Shown here: positions 53,151 through 62,378 of the stretch, one piece after another
Position numbering within the stretch: position 1 is the first letter of the stretch
Layout of the letters: each line of letters begins with the position of its first letter
DNA from: Planctomycetes bacterium UBA7888
Lineage (GTDB): Bacteria; Planctomycetota; UBA1135
NCBI GenBank assembly: GCA_002500505.1
Contig: DLRM01000028.1
Coordinates: 11,346-75,345 of the forward strand
Length of the DNA stretch: 64,000 bases
Direction: 5' to 3'
Program-made: the position numbers and the translations under genes
Notes under the pieces: model-generated
The model's input: only the letters and a program-made list of their open reading frames with translations
Databases searched by the model: none
Told to the model about the DNA's origin: nothing

Positions 53151-54594
53151 TTCTGTGCTAACTACCAAACCAAGTATCGACAGCATTCTTGCTCGCGCAG
53201 CTAGGCTGGCAAGTGACTATTTGAGTGAGAATAAAAACCGCGACCGACTCGTCGTGGATTGGCTTCCCCCCGGAAAACTTCGTGAAAAATTGGGCCTCAA
53301 ACTTCCCAAAGAGGGGCGAGGTTTGGAAGCCGCCTTCACCGATGCTCAGAGCTTTCTCAAGCGAAGCGTGCGGACGGGCCATCCCTACTTTCTGAACCAA
53401 CTTTACACGGGGTCTGACCCTGCCGCCTTACTCGGCGAGTGGATCGCTTCCCTCGCAAATGCGTCCATGTACACCTATGAAGTGGCGCCTGTTTTTACAT
53501 TGCTGGAAGAAGAACTGGTTCGAAAAATGGGAAAGATGGCTGGCTGGGAGGACTGCGAAGGCATTTTTAACCCGGGTGGTTCTATTTCGAATTTGATGGC
53601 CGTCCTTGCAGCTCGAAATGCCGCATTCCCCCATGCCAAACAGCGCGGGCTCCTCGCCGAAGATCGCCCGGTCCTCTTTTGCTCTGAAGAGGCACATTAC
53701 TCTGTACCGCGAGCGGCCAGTGTTGCGGGAATTGGCATCGACGCAGCAAGGAAAGTGCCGGTTGACTCCATTGGCCGAATGCGACCTGATGCCTTAGCGA
53801 GCATGATTCAAAAAGCTCTAGCAGATGGCTTCAAGCCATTCATGGTTTCTGCCACTTGTGGCACAACGATGCCCGGTGCTTTCGACCCTCTTGAAGAGTT
53901 AGCCGACTTGTGTGAAGAACACAAACTATGGCTTCACGCCGATGCCGCCTTTGGCGGGTCGGTCCTCTTCTCGAAAAAACACCGAAACCTTATGGATGGG
54001 GTTGAGCGCACAAACTCCCTTTCATGGAACCCTCACAAAACGATGGGGGTCCCTCTCTCCTGTTCGGCTCTCTTGCTTCCGGAGAAGGGTCAGCTCAAGG
54101 CAACCAATGCCCTAGATGCCGATTACTTGTTCCATGACACCGCCGAAGCCTATTGCGACCGCGGAGACATGACTATTCAATGTGGCCGCCGGGTTGATGT
54201 TCTCAAACTTTGGCTCTCATGGCAGTCCCACGGGGACGAAGGGTATCGCCGAAGAGTTGAGCGGGCCTTTGATTTAACCGCCTCAGGCCGCGACCTCCTT
54301 AAGCTTCGGGATTCCTTTGAACTGGTCCGCGAGCCTGAAGGATGTACTCTCCTCTTTCGTTTTCTACCCCCGAGTTTACGGGAACAAGAGCGTGACGAAG
54401 CTTGGAACGAAAAACTGGAGCGGGCGAACATCACTTTGCGGGAAAGACTCAAACACGAAGGCCGCATAATGTTGAACTACGCCAGCTTGGATGGTCTTGC
54501 CACACTTCGACTTGTTCTCACTCACCCCGACCTCACAGTCGAAGATTTGCGCTTCATTCTCGATGAGATGGAGCGAGCCGGCGCAAACCTTTAA
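53143..54594 (+). CDS. PLP-dependent group II decarboxylase (glutamate/cysteine-sulfinate decarboxylase-like)
   Basis: A 483-residue PLP enzyme. FNPGGSISNLMAVLAAR is the cofactor phosphate region, LHADAAFGGSVLF has the Asp for the ring nitrogen, and SWNPHKTMGVPLSCS carries the Schiff-base lysine near residue 298. The order GHPYFLNQLYTGSDP, ASMYTYEVAPVFTLLE near the N-terminus matches GAD65/CSAD-type enzymes. Candidate substrates are glutamate, cysteine sulfinate, aspartate or aromatic amino acids. Coupling to an MFS gene recalls decarboxylase/antiporter pairs of acid resistance. It shares TTAA with the stop of the convergent gene. Confidence 0.85.
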   Translation: MADSVLTTKPSIDSILARAARLASDYLSENKNRDRLVVDWLPPGKLREKLGLKLPKEGRGLEAAFTDAQSFLKRSVRTGHPYFLNQLYTGSDPAALLGEWIASLANASMYTYEVAPVFTLLEEELVRKMGKMAGWEDCEGIFNPGGSISNLMAVLAARNAAFPHAKQRGLLAEDRPVLFCSEEAHYSVPRAASVAGIGIDAARKVPVDSIGRMRPDALASMIQKALADGFKPFMVSATCGTTMPGAFDPLEELADLCEEHKLWLHADAAFGGSVLFSKKHRNLMDGVERTNSLSWNPHKTMGVPLSCSALLLPEKGQLKATNALDADYLFHDTAEAYCDRGDMTIQCGRRVDVLKLWLSWQSHGDEGYRRRVERAFDLTASGRDLLKLRDSFELVREPEGCTLLFRFLPPSLREQERDEAWNEKLERANITLRERLKHEGRIMLNYASLDGLATLRLVLTHPDLTVEDLRFILDEMERAGANL

Positions 54595-55268
54595 GGCGCC
54601 ACAAACTCAAGGATGTAGTTTTCCTTGAGGATGTCATGCTTTCCTGCAAGACGGAAACCAGCGGCTTCGATTTCCTTAGTGAATGTGGCCTCGTCGGCGC
54701 GAACGTGTTCCATAATCCAGTCACTGGACTCTCCTTCAATCCGATGGAAGTCAACAATAAACAAACGGCCTCCAGACTTCAGGGCAGAATTCATGGATGC
54801 GAGGGTGTCTTCTGGAAAGCCGAAGTGATGGTAGGTGTCGCAGACAAACATCAAATCAACCGTGTCTTTGGAAAGCCCCGTGGAATGCTCGTCGCAAAGC
54901 ACCGTCTCCACATTCCCCAATCCCATTCCTTGAATTCTTTCCAAAAATCCCTGGGCAATATCCACCGCTAAGACTTTTCCATTTTCCCCAACTTTTTTGG
55001 CAAAAAGCGCCTCAAAAAGACCCGTTCCAGCTCCAATGTCGGCCACCACCATTTTTTTTGTGATACCAAGAGCGTCTACAATTTCTTGGCGTTGGTCAAA
55101 TATTTCACGACCCTCTTTTTCAAACCTTTCTACCCACTGAGTAACATCCAAATCCTTGGAGAGGAACTTGTCATTGAGTCCACTGTTTTGGTGTTCCTGT
55201 TCTTGTCCGGAGCACGCGAATAGAACGACCAGCGAAATCGGGTTTAGGATACAAAGAAAGCGATTCAT
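54591..55268 (-). CDS. SAM-dependent methyltransferase-like lipoprotein
   Basis: A 225-residue class I methyltransferase fold behind a lipoprotein signal (ILNPISLVVLFAC, Cys 19). The SAM motif VVADIGAGTGLFEALFAKK and motif II VLAVDIAQGFLERI are intact, and FVCDTYHHFGFPEDTLASM marks motif IV. Export of a SAM-fold enzyme is odd because SAM is not expected in the periplasm. It may bind another ligand or face the cytoplasm. TAGAAT lies seven bases before the ATG. It is downstream of queA. Confidence 0.75.
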   Translation of the reverse strand: MNRFLCILNPISLVVLFACSGQEQEHQNSGLNDKFLSKDLDVTQWVERFEKEGREIFDQRQEIVDALGITKKMVVADIGAGTGLFEALFAKKVGENGKVLAVDIAQGFLERIQGMGLGNVETVLCDEHSTGLSKDTVDLMFVCDTYHHFGFPEDTLASMNSALKSGGRLFIVDFHRIEGESSDWIMEHVRADEATFTKEIEAAGFRLAGKHDILKENYILEFVAP

Positions 55269-55275
55269 GTGAATC

Positions 55276-55281
55276 ATTCTA
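55276..55281 (-). promoter_or_regulatory. TANNNT box before the methyltransferase-like gene
   Basis: Minus-strand TAGAAT, seven bases before ATG 55268, overlapping the end of queA. Confidence 0.45.
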
Positions 55282-56340
55282 CTCCCAGAAAGAAGCGTCG
55301 CCATAGGAATAAAAACGGTAACTTTCCTGAATGGCTTCCTTGTAGGCAGCCTTTACAAACTCAAGTCCGGGCTTTGCGCCACGATGTTCTGCAAAGGCTG
55401 ACACCAATGCCAAAAGCGTGGATTGCGGGGTGTGGAAGTTTGTCAAAAGGGCGTCCACCCACTGAAAAGAAAAGCCAGGGAGAATAAAAAGTTGACTCAG
55501 TCCAACTGCTTTTCCACTTCGTCCATAGGACTCCAGTGCGCGGCAAACAGTGGTTCCTACGGAGATGATTCTCCCGCCTTGCGCTCGCGTCTCTTCAAGA
55601 GCCTTCACGGTATCCGATGGAATCTCGTACCACTCTTCATGGATGGGGTGTTCCTCAATCTCCTCCGTTTCAACGGGCAAAAAAGTGCCCTCCCCAACAT
55701 GCAGAGTCAAAGTGGCGACATGCACTCCGCTGGCCTTCAAATCATCTATGAGCCCTTGGCCGAAGTGCAGACTTGCCGTTGGAGCAGCAACTGCTCCAGC
55801 CTTTTCAGCCCAAACGCTCTGGTAGCGGGCCTGATCTTCAGCGGACTCGTCTTCCTCCCCCTCCTGACGCCGACGATTACGGATATAGGGCGGAAGAGGG
55901 GTCAAACCAACTTGCCTCAGGAAGGAGAACCAATCCAGGTCGCTTTCCTTTTCCACAAGCCAACGACCGGGTGCGGTTTTTTCAACCAACCGGATGCGGA
56001 AATCCTTGGGCTGGAGAAGTAGCTCCGTCCCCGACCGCAACCGACTTCCGGAAATTAAAAAGTGGGCTTGCCCATTCTCCGCAGTAGAAAGCCAGAGGCC
56101 CTCCACTTTTCCGCCTGTAGGCTTCTTTGCCAAAATGCGGGCAGGAACCACCCGTGTATCGTTAAGGACTAATAGGTCTCCACTTCCAAGAAGAGAGGCA
56201 AAGTCGGAAAACTCTCGATGGCTAAAACTCTGTTTTGAACACTGAACGGCCAGTAATTTGGAGTCTTGCCGGCGCGGAAGTGGGTGTCGCGCAATCAACT
56301 GCTCCGGCAAATCAAAATCGTACTCGTCGGTGCGAGACAT
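55279..56340 (-). CDS. queA: S-adenosylmethionine:tRNA ribosyltransferase-isomerase
   Basis: A 353-residue enzyme that adds the cyclopentene precursor from SAM to 7-aminomethyl-7-deazaguanine in tRNA, making epoxyqueuosine. Signatures are YDFDLPEQLIARHPLPRRQ at the N-terminus, LLVLNDTRVVPARI, AAPTASLHFGQGLIDDL, LTLHVGEGTFLPV, GTTVCRALES and LLTNFHTPQSTLLALVSAF. The length is normal. A TAATCT box overlapping the upstream stop lies six bases before the ATG, so it may have its own promoter. No tgt gene is in the window. Confidence 0.95.
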   Translation of the reverse strand: MSRTDEYDFDLPEQLIARHPLPRRQDSKLLAVQCSKQSFSHREFSDFASLLGSGDLLVLNDTRVVPARILAKKPTGGKVEGLWLSTAENGQAHFLISGSRLRSGTELLLQPKDFRIRLVEKTAPGRWLVEKESDLDWFSFLRQVGLTPLPPYIRNRRRQEGEEDESAEDQARYQSVWAEKAGAVAAPTASLHFGQGLIDDLKASGVHVATLTLHVGEGTFLPVETEEIEEHPIHEEWYEIPSDTVKALEETRAQGGRIISVGTTVCRALESYGRSGKAVGLSQLFILPGFSFQWVDALLTNFHTPQSTLLALVSAFAEHRGAKPGLEFVKAAYKEAIQESYRFYSYGDASFWE

Positions 56341-56346
56341 GCCAGG

Positions 56347-56352
56347 AGATTA
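56347..56352 (-). promoter_or_regulatory. TANNNT box before queA
   Basis: Minus-strand TAATCT, six bases before ATG 56340. It overlaps the TAA stop of the inositol-phosphate synthase gene. Confidence 0.45.
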
Positions 56353-57561
56353 GCCTTGTGGATGTCTTTCCGAATCGCTAACCCAGCGCCGGAAGGTATC
56401 CATTTGCCGATGGAAGTCATGAACTCGAGTTCCTAGTGGCGCCTTAAAGAATGGAGAGGCCGCCCCAAGCGGTCCCCCTTCCCCGCGCGACTTTGCCAGC
56501 AAAGCAATTCGGGCCAAGTCCAGCACAAGGGGAGCAGCAAGCGCACTATCACAACCCTGCCAAGTGAATTGCAAACTCATTTGAGTACCCAGGAAACCCT
56601 CGAAATGAATGAAGTCCCAGGCCGTTTTCCAATCGTGAAGGCTTGGAACAAAATCAATACTCACCCCGGTATGCCTTTGCCCCGGGCCCAAAATGGAACC
56701 CAAGACATTGTCCTTGTTTTTTAATTTCCCTTCTCGGCGTTCAGGGTCGGCTAAAGCGGCGCCATCGCGATTACCCAACATGTTGTAGCCTTCCCAAGCC
56801 ATCACATTCAGGCCACGGTCTCGAAACATGGGAGCAAGAACCGTTTTCAGCAAAGTCTCGCCTGTCTTGCCGTCATTCCCCAAAACTGGAACCCCTTGGC
56901 GTTTTGCATATTCCGCAAGAGCTGTGACTTGAGGACCAGGAGCGGGAGTGAAGTTTACAAACGGCAAGCCTTCTGCAACTGCAGCCAACCCATACAAAAT
57001 AGACGGTGACAAATCCCCAGGGCTTTGCTCCAGCAATTCAAAGGGGTCCGCTTCAGGATTCTGCCATTCCTCCGGAACGTCACTTGTCCGTTCCGCTGTT
57101 GCCAAGTAAACCACAACAGCCTCAGCAAAAGGCTCTTCGGCCATCCATGCCCGAATGTCTTCACGAAGCACCGATACGCGCTGGCTATGCGTCATAGCCA
57201 AACGGTCTCGGACTTCAGGAGGAACAATGTCAGAATCTTTGGCCTCAGCAATGCCCGGAGCAATGGACATTTCAAGCCGATCGCGGAGGTTGGCACATAA
57301 ATCGGCCATGTCCGAGGAAAGCACTCCCGTACGCACTAGCTCAGAGGCAGTTTGATGGCAATCGCCGGCAATATCCCAGCCACGAACACGGAATGAAGTC
57401 GTAGGCGCAAAAGGAACGGCATCGAAATCGGGAATGGCCGTCACCATTCCAATTGGGGAAACTCCCGAGCGGAGGGCCTCCAATCCGTGCAAGACCGTTG
57501 TGGCGATGGCACCGCGAGCGCCAACTAAAAATAAACCTAATTTTCGAGGGTCTGGACTCAT
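56350..57561 (-). CDS. ino1: Inositol-3-phosphate synthase (myo-inositol-1-phosphate synthase)
   Basis: A 403-residue NAD-dependent synthase converting glucose 6-phosphate to inositol 3-phosphate. The Rossmann start is GLFLVGARGAIATTVLHGLEA. VNFTPAPGPQVTALAEYAKR, VLGNDGKTGETLLKTVLAP and WEGYNMLGNRDGAAL correspond to the conserved blocks around the active-site lysines. The DGKTGET segment replaces the DFKSGQT of eukaryotic enzymes. The product may serve inositol lipids or solutes. It is coupled by ATGA to the membrane protein gene upstream. Confidence 0.9.
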   Translation of the reverse strand: MSPDPRKLGLFLVGARGAIATTVLHGLEALRSGVSPIGMVTAIPDFDAVPFAPTTSFRVRGWDIAGDCHQTASELVRTGVLSSDMADLCANLRDRLEMSIAPGIAEAKDSDIVPPEVRDRLAMTHSQRVSVLREDIRAWMAEEPFAEAVVVYLATAERTSDVPEEWQNPEADPFELLEQSPGDLSPSILYGLAAVAEGLPFVNFTPAPGPQVTALAEYAKRQGVPVLGNDGKTGETLLKTVLAPMFRDRGLNVMAWEGYNMLGNRDGAALADPERREGKLKNKDNVLGSILGPGQRHTGVSIDFVPSLHDWKTAWDFIHFEGFLGTQMSLQFTWQGCDSALAAPLVLDLARIALLAKSRGEGGPLGAASPFFKAPLGTRVHDFHRQMDTFRRWVSDSERHPQG

Positions 57562-58256
57562 TTGTTGGACTGGGGACGAAGTTGTTCGAATCGTTTTATT
57601 ACGGAAGGGTGCAGACCGTAATTCAAGCCACCCAGTATCCCCTCGCCAAAACCTGGTTCAAGGGGCGAAACGTGGGTCCAACCTTCTACTTCAAGCGCAG
57701 GCCCCGGTTCAGGAAGTTCTTCCATTTCAGCTTCTTTCCGCATGGCGACTGAATCCCCCACTGCGCTTTCTTCCGAATCAACAGAAGCGGCAACCTTAGG
57801 AGACGCCGACATCGTGTTTGAGTTTGGGACACTTGCAGGGGTTCCAGAAGTGACCCATAGAAAAAGAAATCCCATGCCGCAAAAAAGAGCGAAAAGTGGG
57901 AGCAGGTCTGATACAGGCCGAAAACGAATGCTCCGCTTTGAAGACTCCTGAAGAATCCGCTTAGAAAACGGGTGGTCTTCCGAGATGGAAAGCGCCGCGC
58001 GAAGCAGGCCATCGGAATCGTGCTCTGGGTGAATCTCTTTGGTTGGACAGCGATATGGGAAGCGAAGCGCAGAGGCAATACCCGCAACTCCTGCTCCAAA
58101 AACAAATGGCCAAAGAACCTCAAGGCCTTCACTCTTGGCTGCGAAGGCAATTGCGCCCCCTCCGAAAAAGGCGCAAAGGGACCAGGAAAAGAAGCGGGTT
58201 CCTGCTAACTTTCCACGCGCTCGCCAACGCAAGGAGGCTTGAGGACTAAAGCTCAT
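57558..58256 (-). CDS. Membrane protein of unknown function
   Basis: A 232-residue protein with two close hydrophobic segments near the N-terminus (FFSWSLCAFFGGGAIAFAA and WPFVFGAGVAGIASAL), a cytosolic stretch, a third segment (LLPLFALFCGMGFLFLWV, about 118-136) and a Ser/Glu-rich exported tail. I recognise no family. ATG 58256 overlaps the stop of the YdjY-like gene and is preferred over ATG 58268. It is the middle gene of an ATGA-coupled chain leading to ino1, which may point to a role in inositol-lipid or envelope metabolism. Confidence 0.65.
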   Translation of the reverse strand: MSFSPQASLRWRARGKLAGTRFFSWSLCAFFGGGAIAFAAKSEGLEVLWPFVFGAGVAGIASALRFPYRCPTKEIHPEHDSDGLLRAALSISEDHPFSKRILQESSKRSIRFRPVSDLLPLFALFCGMGFLFLWVTSGTPASVPNSNTMSASPKVAASVDSEESAVGDSVAMRKEAEMEELPEPGPALEVEGWTHVSPLEPGFGEGILGGLNYGLHPSVIKRFEQLRPQSNK

Positions 58257-59026
58257 CCTCCGGGCCATTCAGATAAGGGTTTTCGACTCAACCAAAGTTT
58301 TACAGGTGTTCCAATAGCGGGCAAAAGCCAACTATTCGGGTACCAAACATATTGATCGTCGGCCTCCGGGTCAGAACCCGTCAACAAATGGTTTGCTGGG
58401 TCAAAGTAAACCAAACTAACCAAGTTGCCCTCTGCATCTGCAGCAAAGAGTTCTTTGGCATCTTGATGAGGTTTAATAAATCGAGAGCCCAAATAAACGA
58501 ACTTCCCCCGACGGTATGTGTCCCCTCGTCGAGAATTAATCACCAAATCCTCGGCGCGAAAGAAAAACCTTTCTCTTTTACTTTCTTCACCGTCGACTGC
58601 AAGTAGCTCCCGCTCCCAACCAGCGTAGATATAAAAGCCGTCGCCCGAAGCATGCTCAACATCGTAAAGAGGAACTCCTGCTTCATATTCCTCGCGCGTC
58701 GGGATGGGGTCCTTGGAAACCAATCGCCCGTTCTCCCCTTTTGATACGCCGAGCAGTAGCATTCCAGTATTCAAGGCAGCCGCACTCAAGCCTTCATCCA
58801 AAATAAAGAGGGCTTCATGGTCCTTTCCTCGCTGTTTCACAATTAGGTATTCCAGCGGCTCTTGAGTTTGGCAAACAGAAGCAGACAACTCCATAAGCCC
58901 CTTTTCGAGTTTCAAGTGAACACCCTGCTTGGCAAGCTCGGCTACAACCTCATCTTGAGCTGTGGTGGAAGAGTATGGCTCTTCCAAGCCTTGGGGAAAT
59001 GCGAGAAGGAAGGCGGTAAGAATCAT
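58253..59026 (-). CDS. Exported YdjY-like protein
   Basis: A 257-residue protein with a signal peptide (MILTAFLLAFPQG). The segment KLEKGLMELSASVCQTQEPLEY (interrupted by the loop after Leu) through GKDHEALFILDEGLSAAALNTGMLLLG matches the YdjY domain of uncharacterised bacterial proteins often near iron-sulfur genes. The C-terminal part is beta-rich (VWYPNSWLLPAIGTPVKLWL). Function unknown. It follows the HEAT/TPR gene by 47 bases and overlaps the membrane protein gene. Confidence 0.65.
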   Translation of the reverse strand: MILTAFLLAFPQGLEEPYSSTTAQDEVVAELAKQGVHLKLEKGLMELSASVCQTQEPLEYLIVKQRGKDHEALFILDEGLSAAALNTGMLLLGVSKGENGRLVSKDPIPTREEYEAGVPLYDVEHASGDGFYIYAGWERELLAVDGEESKRERFFFRAEDLVINSRRGDTYRRGKFVYLGSRFIKPHQDAKELFAADAEGNLVSLVYFDPANHLLTGSDPEADDQYVWYPNSWLLPAIGTPVKLWLSRKPLSEWPGG

Positions 59027-59073
59027 GTCAGGGAAACGGTTTTCAGGGTGATTCGGTTCAACTTCAGCCTATC

Positions 59074-61518
59074 TTAGGGTGTGGAAGCCTGGAGGCCTTC
59101 TTGGGCTTCATGAAACCAGTCAGAATCTGGGGGAGCAAGTCGCAATGCGTTTTCAAAAGCAAAAGAAGCTTGCCGGCGCTCACCATGTTTCAAATGGGTA
59201 TTACCAAGCTCCAGGTAAGGTCGAGCGTCGGTCGGAGCCCAATCCAGAGCTCGATAGCAAAGCCTGAGCGCCACAGTCTTGGCAAGCCGCTGGTCCACAG
59301 AATCCCGAAAGGGGTGTTTGCGAAGAATGCGGGCGGCGACAAGCAAGCGAGAAGGCGACGTGAATCCAAGAAGAAGACGGGAACTCAATTCCAACTTTTT
59401 CTTTGAGGGCGCCTCGCGAATTTCAGCGATTGCCAATTCTCGCTGAAGGCGGTCTGCAGGAAGAACCCAAGCGATAGAGTCTGCTGAACGAAGGCCCGCA
59501 CTGAGGTCCCAAGGGTAAGCCCGTAAGTGTTGAGGAGCAGAAAGAAGTTTGCGCAAGCTTTCGCGGTAGGCCGAAGAGGACTTCAGATACGATTGCGAAC
59601 ACAAGCTTGCCAAGGACCGGGTTAGAACACTTGCTTCAAGCGAAGAGCGGTTGGCCAGGTCGTATGCAACTTCCCAAGCAGAACCTGAAGGAAGAGCTGA
59701 CAGAGCGTGCAAAATCGGAGCCACGGCTGCGCCATCTATTCTTTCATGAAAGGAGCTTGAGAGTTTCTCTCCAAAGCGGCGAAGGTTTGCGCCTAGGGCT
59801 CGAGCACAAAAATGGATGCGGGGAAACTCCCCCGCCAAGCGGCGGACATCGGGAAGACCCGTTTCGAATAAATTTTTTGCAGAAAGAATCTCGTCGGCCA
59901 ATTCCAATTCCAAGATTCCTTGCTCTTCTAGGAGAGGGTGTGCCTCTTGAGACTGCCATAGACTTAAACGCAAGGAAAGTGATTCAGCGATTTGATCTTC
60001 GGTTGCCTCTGGTCTGCTCGATTCTTTTTCAAAGTCTTGGACAAAAGAACGAATCTGTTTGCGTTCAGCCGCTGTTCCATAAAGTGCGAGTTCTCTGACA
60101 AGTGCGTCTAATAATTCAAAATCGTTCAAGGATTTATTGAGCCAACTCTGAAGCTCTTCTCGACCAAGAGGATGGCGGGCAATCCCTGAAACCGCAGCGG
60201 CCCTCATTCCAGAACCGAGAGTCCAATCTCGGGCTACATCAAGCAAGAAAGGGAGGTCGGAAACTTTCGAAAGCTTGGCCAACGTTTCAATCGCCTGAAG
60301 TTCTCGCGCGCTTTCACCAACCCAGGACATCGACCTCAACCACTCGCGCGCAGGTTGTGAAAACTCCGCCCGGGCAATCGCTAAGGGGAACCCAACCTCA
60401 ATGGGAAGTTCTTCGATGGAAAATAATTGGGATAGCTTGGAATCAACTTTGGAATCCTTAGCGAGTTCTCGGGCAACCGTTCGCGCCATGGCCGTGGAAC
60501 GCCAACCGCCACCGAGAAGCCATTCTGTGGCTATAGTGCGTGCTTCTTGAATAGGCATGCGCGCTAAAGAAACCATGCGTTGCGCTCGAGCAAGGGGATG
60601 CGCATTTGGGTCCAATCGAAGGGCGTACTCCTTCCAAAGCTCTTCAGGCTTCAAGAACCCAGGCAAGAACCTTTCTGCGTAATCCCTTTGCTTGTCATCG
60701 GGGGATTGAAGGTTAGCTGCGAGACGTGCTGCGATTTCGGAGTGTGGACCTTGAAGAGCCAAATTAGCCGTAATGGCATCGCGCCGATTCGCCTCAAGAG
60801 ACTGCGCCTCAAAGAAAAGCTGATTTCGTAAGCCCACATCCTGAGTTTTGCGGGCTAAAAGCATCCGAGCACTCTGATCAACTCCATCCGAACTTACTTC
60901 AATCATTTCGAGGAGAAAAGAAACATCTTTCGGTTTCCAAACTTTGTCCCAAGCTTGGAGAAGGCTCAAGAGAAGCGGCTCGTTTCCTTCCGAGAGAAGG
61001 GCGTTGGCCGCAACGAGAACTGCGGTGCGACCTTCAGCCTCCAACCATTTCCTGAGTAGGCGAGAGCGCTCAGTATTAGGCAAGGCTTGCTGGAGAGCCA
61101 AAGCCTGATGAAAATCACGCGTCTCGGACCAAGGCCCATCCAAAATAATTTCCAAAGCCGTACGCATATCGGATTCTTCTGGAGCGCCATTACCCAAAAG
61201 AACCGTCGCGCAAAGTTGATAGCCTTCGGGAGAAACCCATCCACGCAAACGGTGACGCAAAGCAGAGTCTTCTCCCCCTTCACCCTCTAACAATAGCCAA
61301 GTCAAAATTCGCTCAACGGACTCGCTTTGTCTTTCTTCGGGGCAATCGAGTCTGGAAAAGGGAATCAGGACCGAAGAAGAAACCCAAGCAAGCTCTTCTT
61401 CGTTCTCACAGCGACGAAGTAATCTTTCCCATTCCGATAATTCGGCTGGAGGTTCGAAAATCAAATCAGGGCTTGGCTCTTGTGGTGCCGCCAGACAAAG
61501 AGCGAAAGCGAGGATCAA
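59074..61518 (-). CDS. Large exported HEAT-like/TPR protein
   Basis: An 814-residue protein with a signal peptide (MILAFALCLAAPQ). Most of it is alpha-helical solenoid, with HEAT-like units such as MRAAAVSGIARHPLGREELQ and repeated leucine-rich helices. The last 60 residues are a TPR pair (ALDWAPTDARPYLELGNTHL, KHGERRQASFAFENALRL). No enzymatic motif is visible. A scaffold role in the envelope is likely. ATG 61518 overlaps the nnrD stop by four bases. Confidence 0.7.
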   Translation of the reverse strand: MILAFALCLAAPQEPSPDLIFEPPAELSEWERLLRRCENEEELAWVSSSVLIPFSRLDCPEERQSESVERILTWLLLEGEGGEDSALRHRLRGWVSPEGYQLCATVLLGNGAPEESDMRTALEIILDGPWSETRDFHQALALQQALPNTERSRLLRKWLEAEGRTAVLVAANALLSEGNEPLLLSLLQAWDKVWKPKDVSFLLEMIEVSSDGVDQSARMLLARKTQDVGLRNQLFFEAQSLEANRRDAITANLALQGPHSEIAARLAANLQSPDDKQRDYAERFLPGFLKPEELWKEYALRLDPNAHPLARAQRMVSLARMPIQEARTIATEWLLGGGWRSTAMARTVARELAKDSKVDSKLSQLFSIEELPIEVGFPLAIARAEFSQPAREWLRSMSWVGESARELQAIETLAKLSKVSDLPFLLDVARDWTLGSGMRAAAVSGIARHPLGREELQSWLNKSLNDFELLDALVRELALYGTAAERKQIRSFVQDFEKESSRPEATEDQIAESLSLRLSLWQSQEAHPLLEEQGILELELADEILSAKNLFETGLPDVRRLAGEFPRIHFCARALGANLRRFGEKLSSSFHERIDGAAVAPILHALSALPSGSAWEVAYDLANRSSLEASVLTRSLASLCSQSYLKSSSAYRESLRKLLSAPQHLRAYPWDLSAGLRSADSIAWVLPADRLQRELAIAEIREAPSKKKLELSSRLLLGFTSPSRLLVAARILRKHPFRDSVDQRLAKTVALRLCYRALDWAPTDARPYLELGNTHLKHGERRQASFAFENALRLAPPDSDWFHEAQEGLQASTP

Positions 61519-62372
61519 CTCGTTGCTCCGTAGGCCTTTATGGCCTGAGGCAAAAATTGAAGGATATCCGAAGCAATGATGGATTCCTCACCCAACTCCT
61601 GGGCCGCAAAATCACCTGCAAGGCCATGAAGGTGGGCCGCAAGGCGGGTGGCCTCCCAAACTTCCATCCCTCGAGTCAAAAGTCCGCCCAAGATTCCGGT
61701 GAGAACATCGCCACTTCCCGCAGTAGCCATCCCAGGGTTACCCGTTTCATTTTTCCAAACCTCTTTTCCGGGGGCGGCCACCAAGCTCCCCTCTCCTTTC
61801 AGCAAAACCGTCGCCTGATATTTTTCTACTAAAGCTAAAAGCGTCTCCTCTCGATTCGCTTGAACCTCCTTTGCATTTTCCCAACCCAGCAAGCGAGCCG
61901 CTTCACCAGGGTGAGGCGTCAAAATGAAACGTCCTGAAAGCTCCAAGGGAGAAGAGGCGAGGGCGTTGAGGCCATCGGCATCCAGAACGCAAGGGGTTGG
62001 AAAGGAGGCGAGAACCTCAAGGACCAAGGTGAAAGTGTCAGCGCTTTGCCCCAAGCCAGGCCCAAGAGCGATGGCGTCTGCCTCTTGAGCTTCTTTTAAG
62101 ACTAAACTTTGATGCTCCAACCCTAAGTGGCCACAATCCTGGCCCCCTCCCAGCTTCAGGACAGCGCTTGGAATGGCGGCGGTAAGCTCCGCAGCGATTG
62201 CACCTGGGGAAATTAACACTGCATACCCAACCCCGGAACGAAGACTCGCCTCAGCCGCCAAAGCTGCGGCACCAGCCATTCCCGAAGAACCCGCAACAAG
62301 AACAAGGCGACCCATGGATCCTTTGTGCGCGTCCGATGGTCGCGGCGGGAGAGGTACCAAGGGTCTAGGCAT
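61515..62372 (-). CDS. nnrD: ADP-dependent NAD(P)H-hydrate dehydratase
   Basis: A 285-residue ribokinase-fold enzyme that repairs hydrated NAD(P)H. Signatures are GRLVLVAGSSGMAGAAALAA, GVGYAVLISP, ADAIALGPGLGQ, CVLDADGLNALA, ILTPHPGEAARLLG and MATAGSGDVLTGILGGLL, where the GSGD loop near residue 224 holds the catalytic Asp. The epimerase half (NnrE) is absent, so it must be encoded elsewhere or missing. TATCCT lies six bases before the ATG. Confidence 0.92.
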   Translation of the reverse strand: MPRPLVPLPPRPSDAHKGSMGRLVLVAGSSGMAGAAALAAEASLRSGVGYAVLISPGAIAAELTAAIPSAVLKLGGGQDCGHLGLEHQSLVLKEAQEADAIALGPGLGQSADTFTLVLEVLASFPTPCVLDADGLNALASSPLELSGRFILTPHPGEAARLLGWENAKEVQANREETLLALVEKYQATVLLKGEGSLVAAPGKEVWKNETGNPGMATAGSGDVLTGILGGLLTRGMEVWEATRLAAHLHGLAGDFAAQELGEESIIASDILQFLPQAIKAYGATS

Positions 62373-62378
62373 GGCAGT

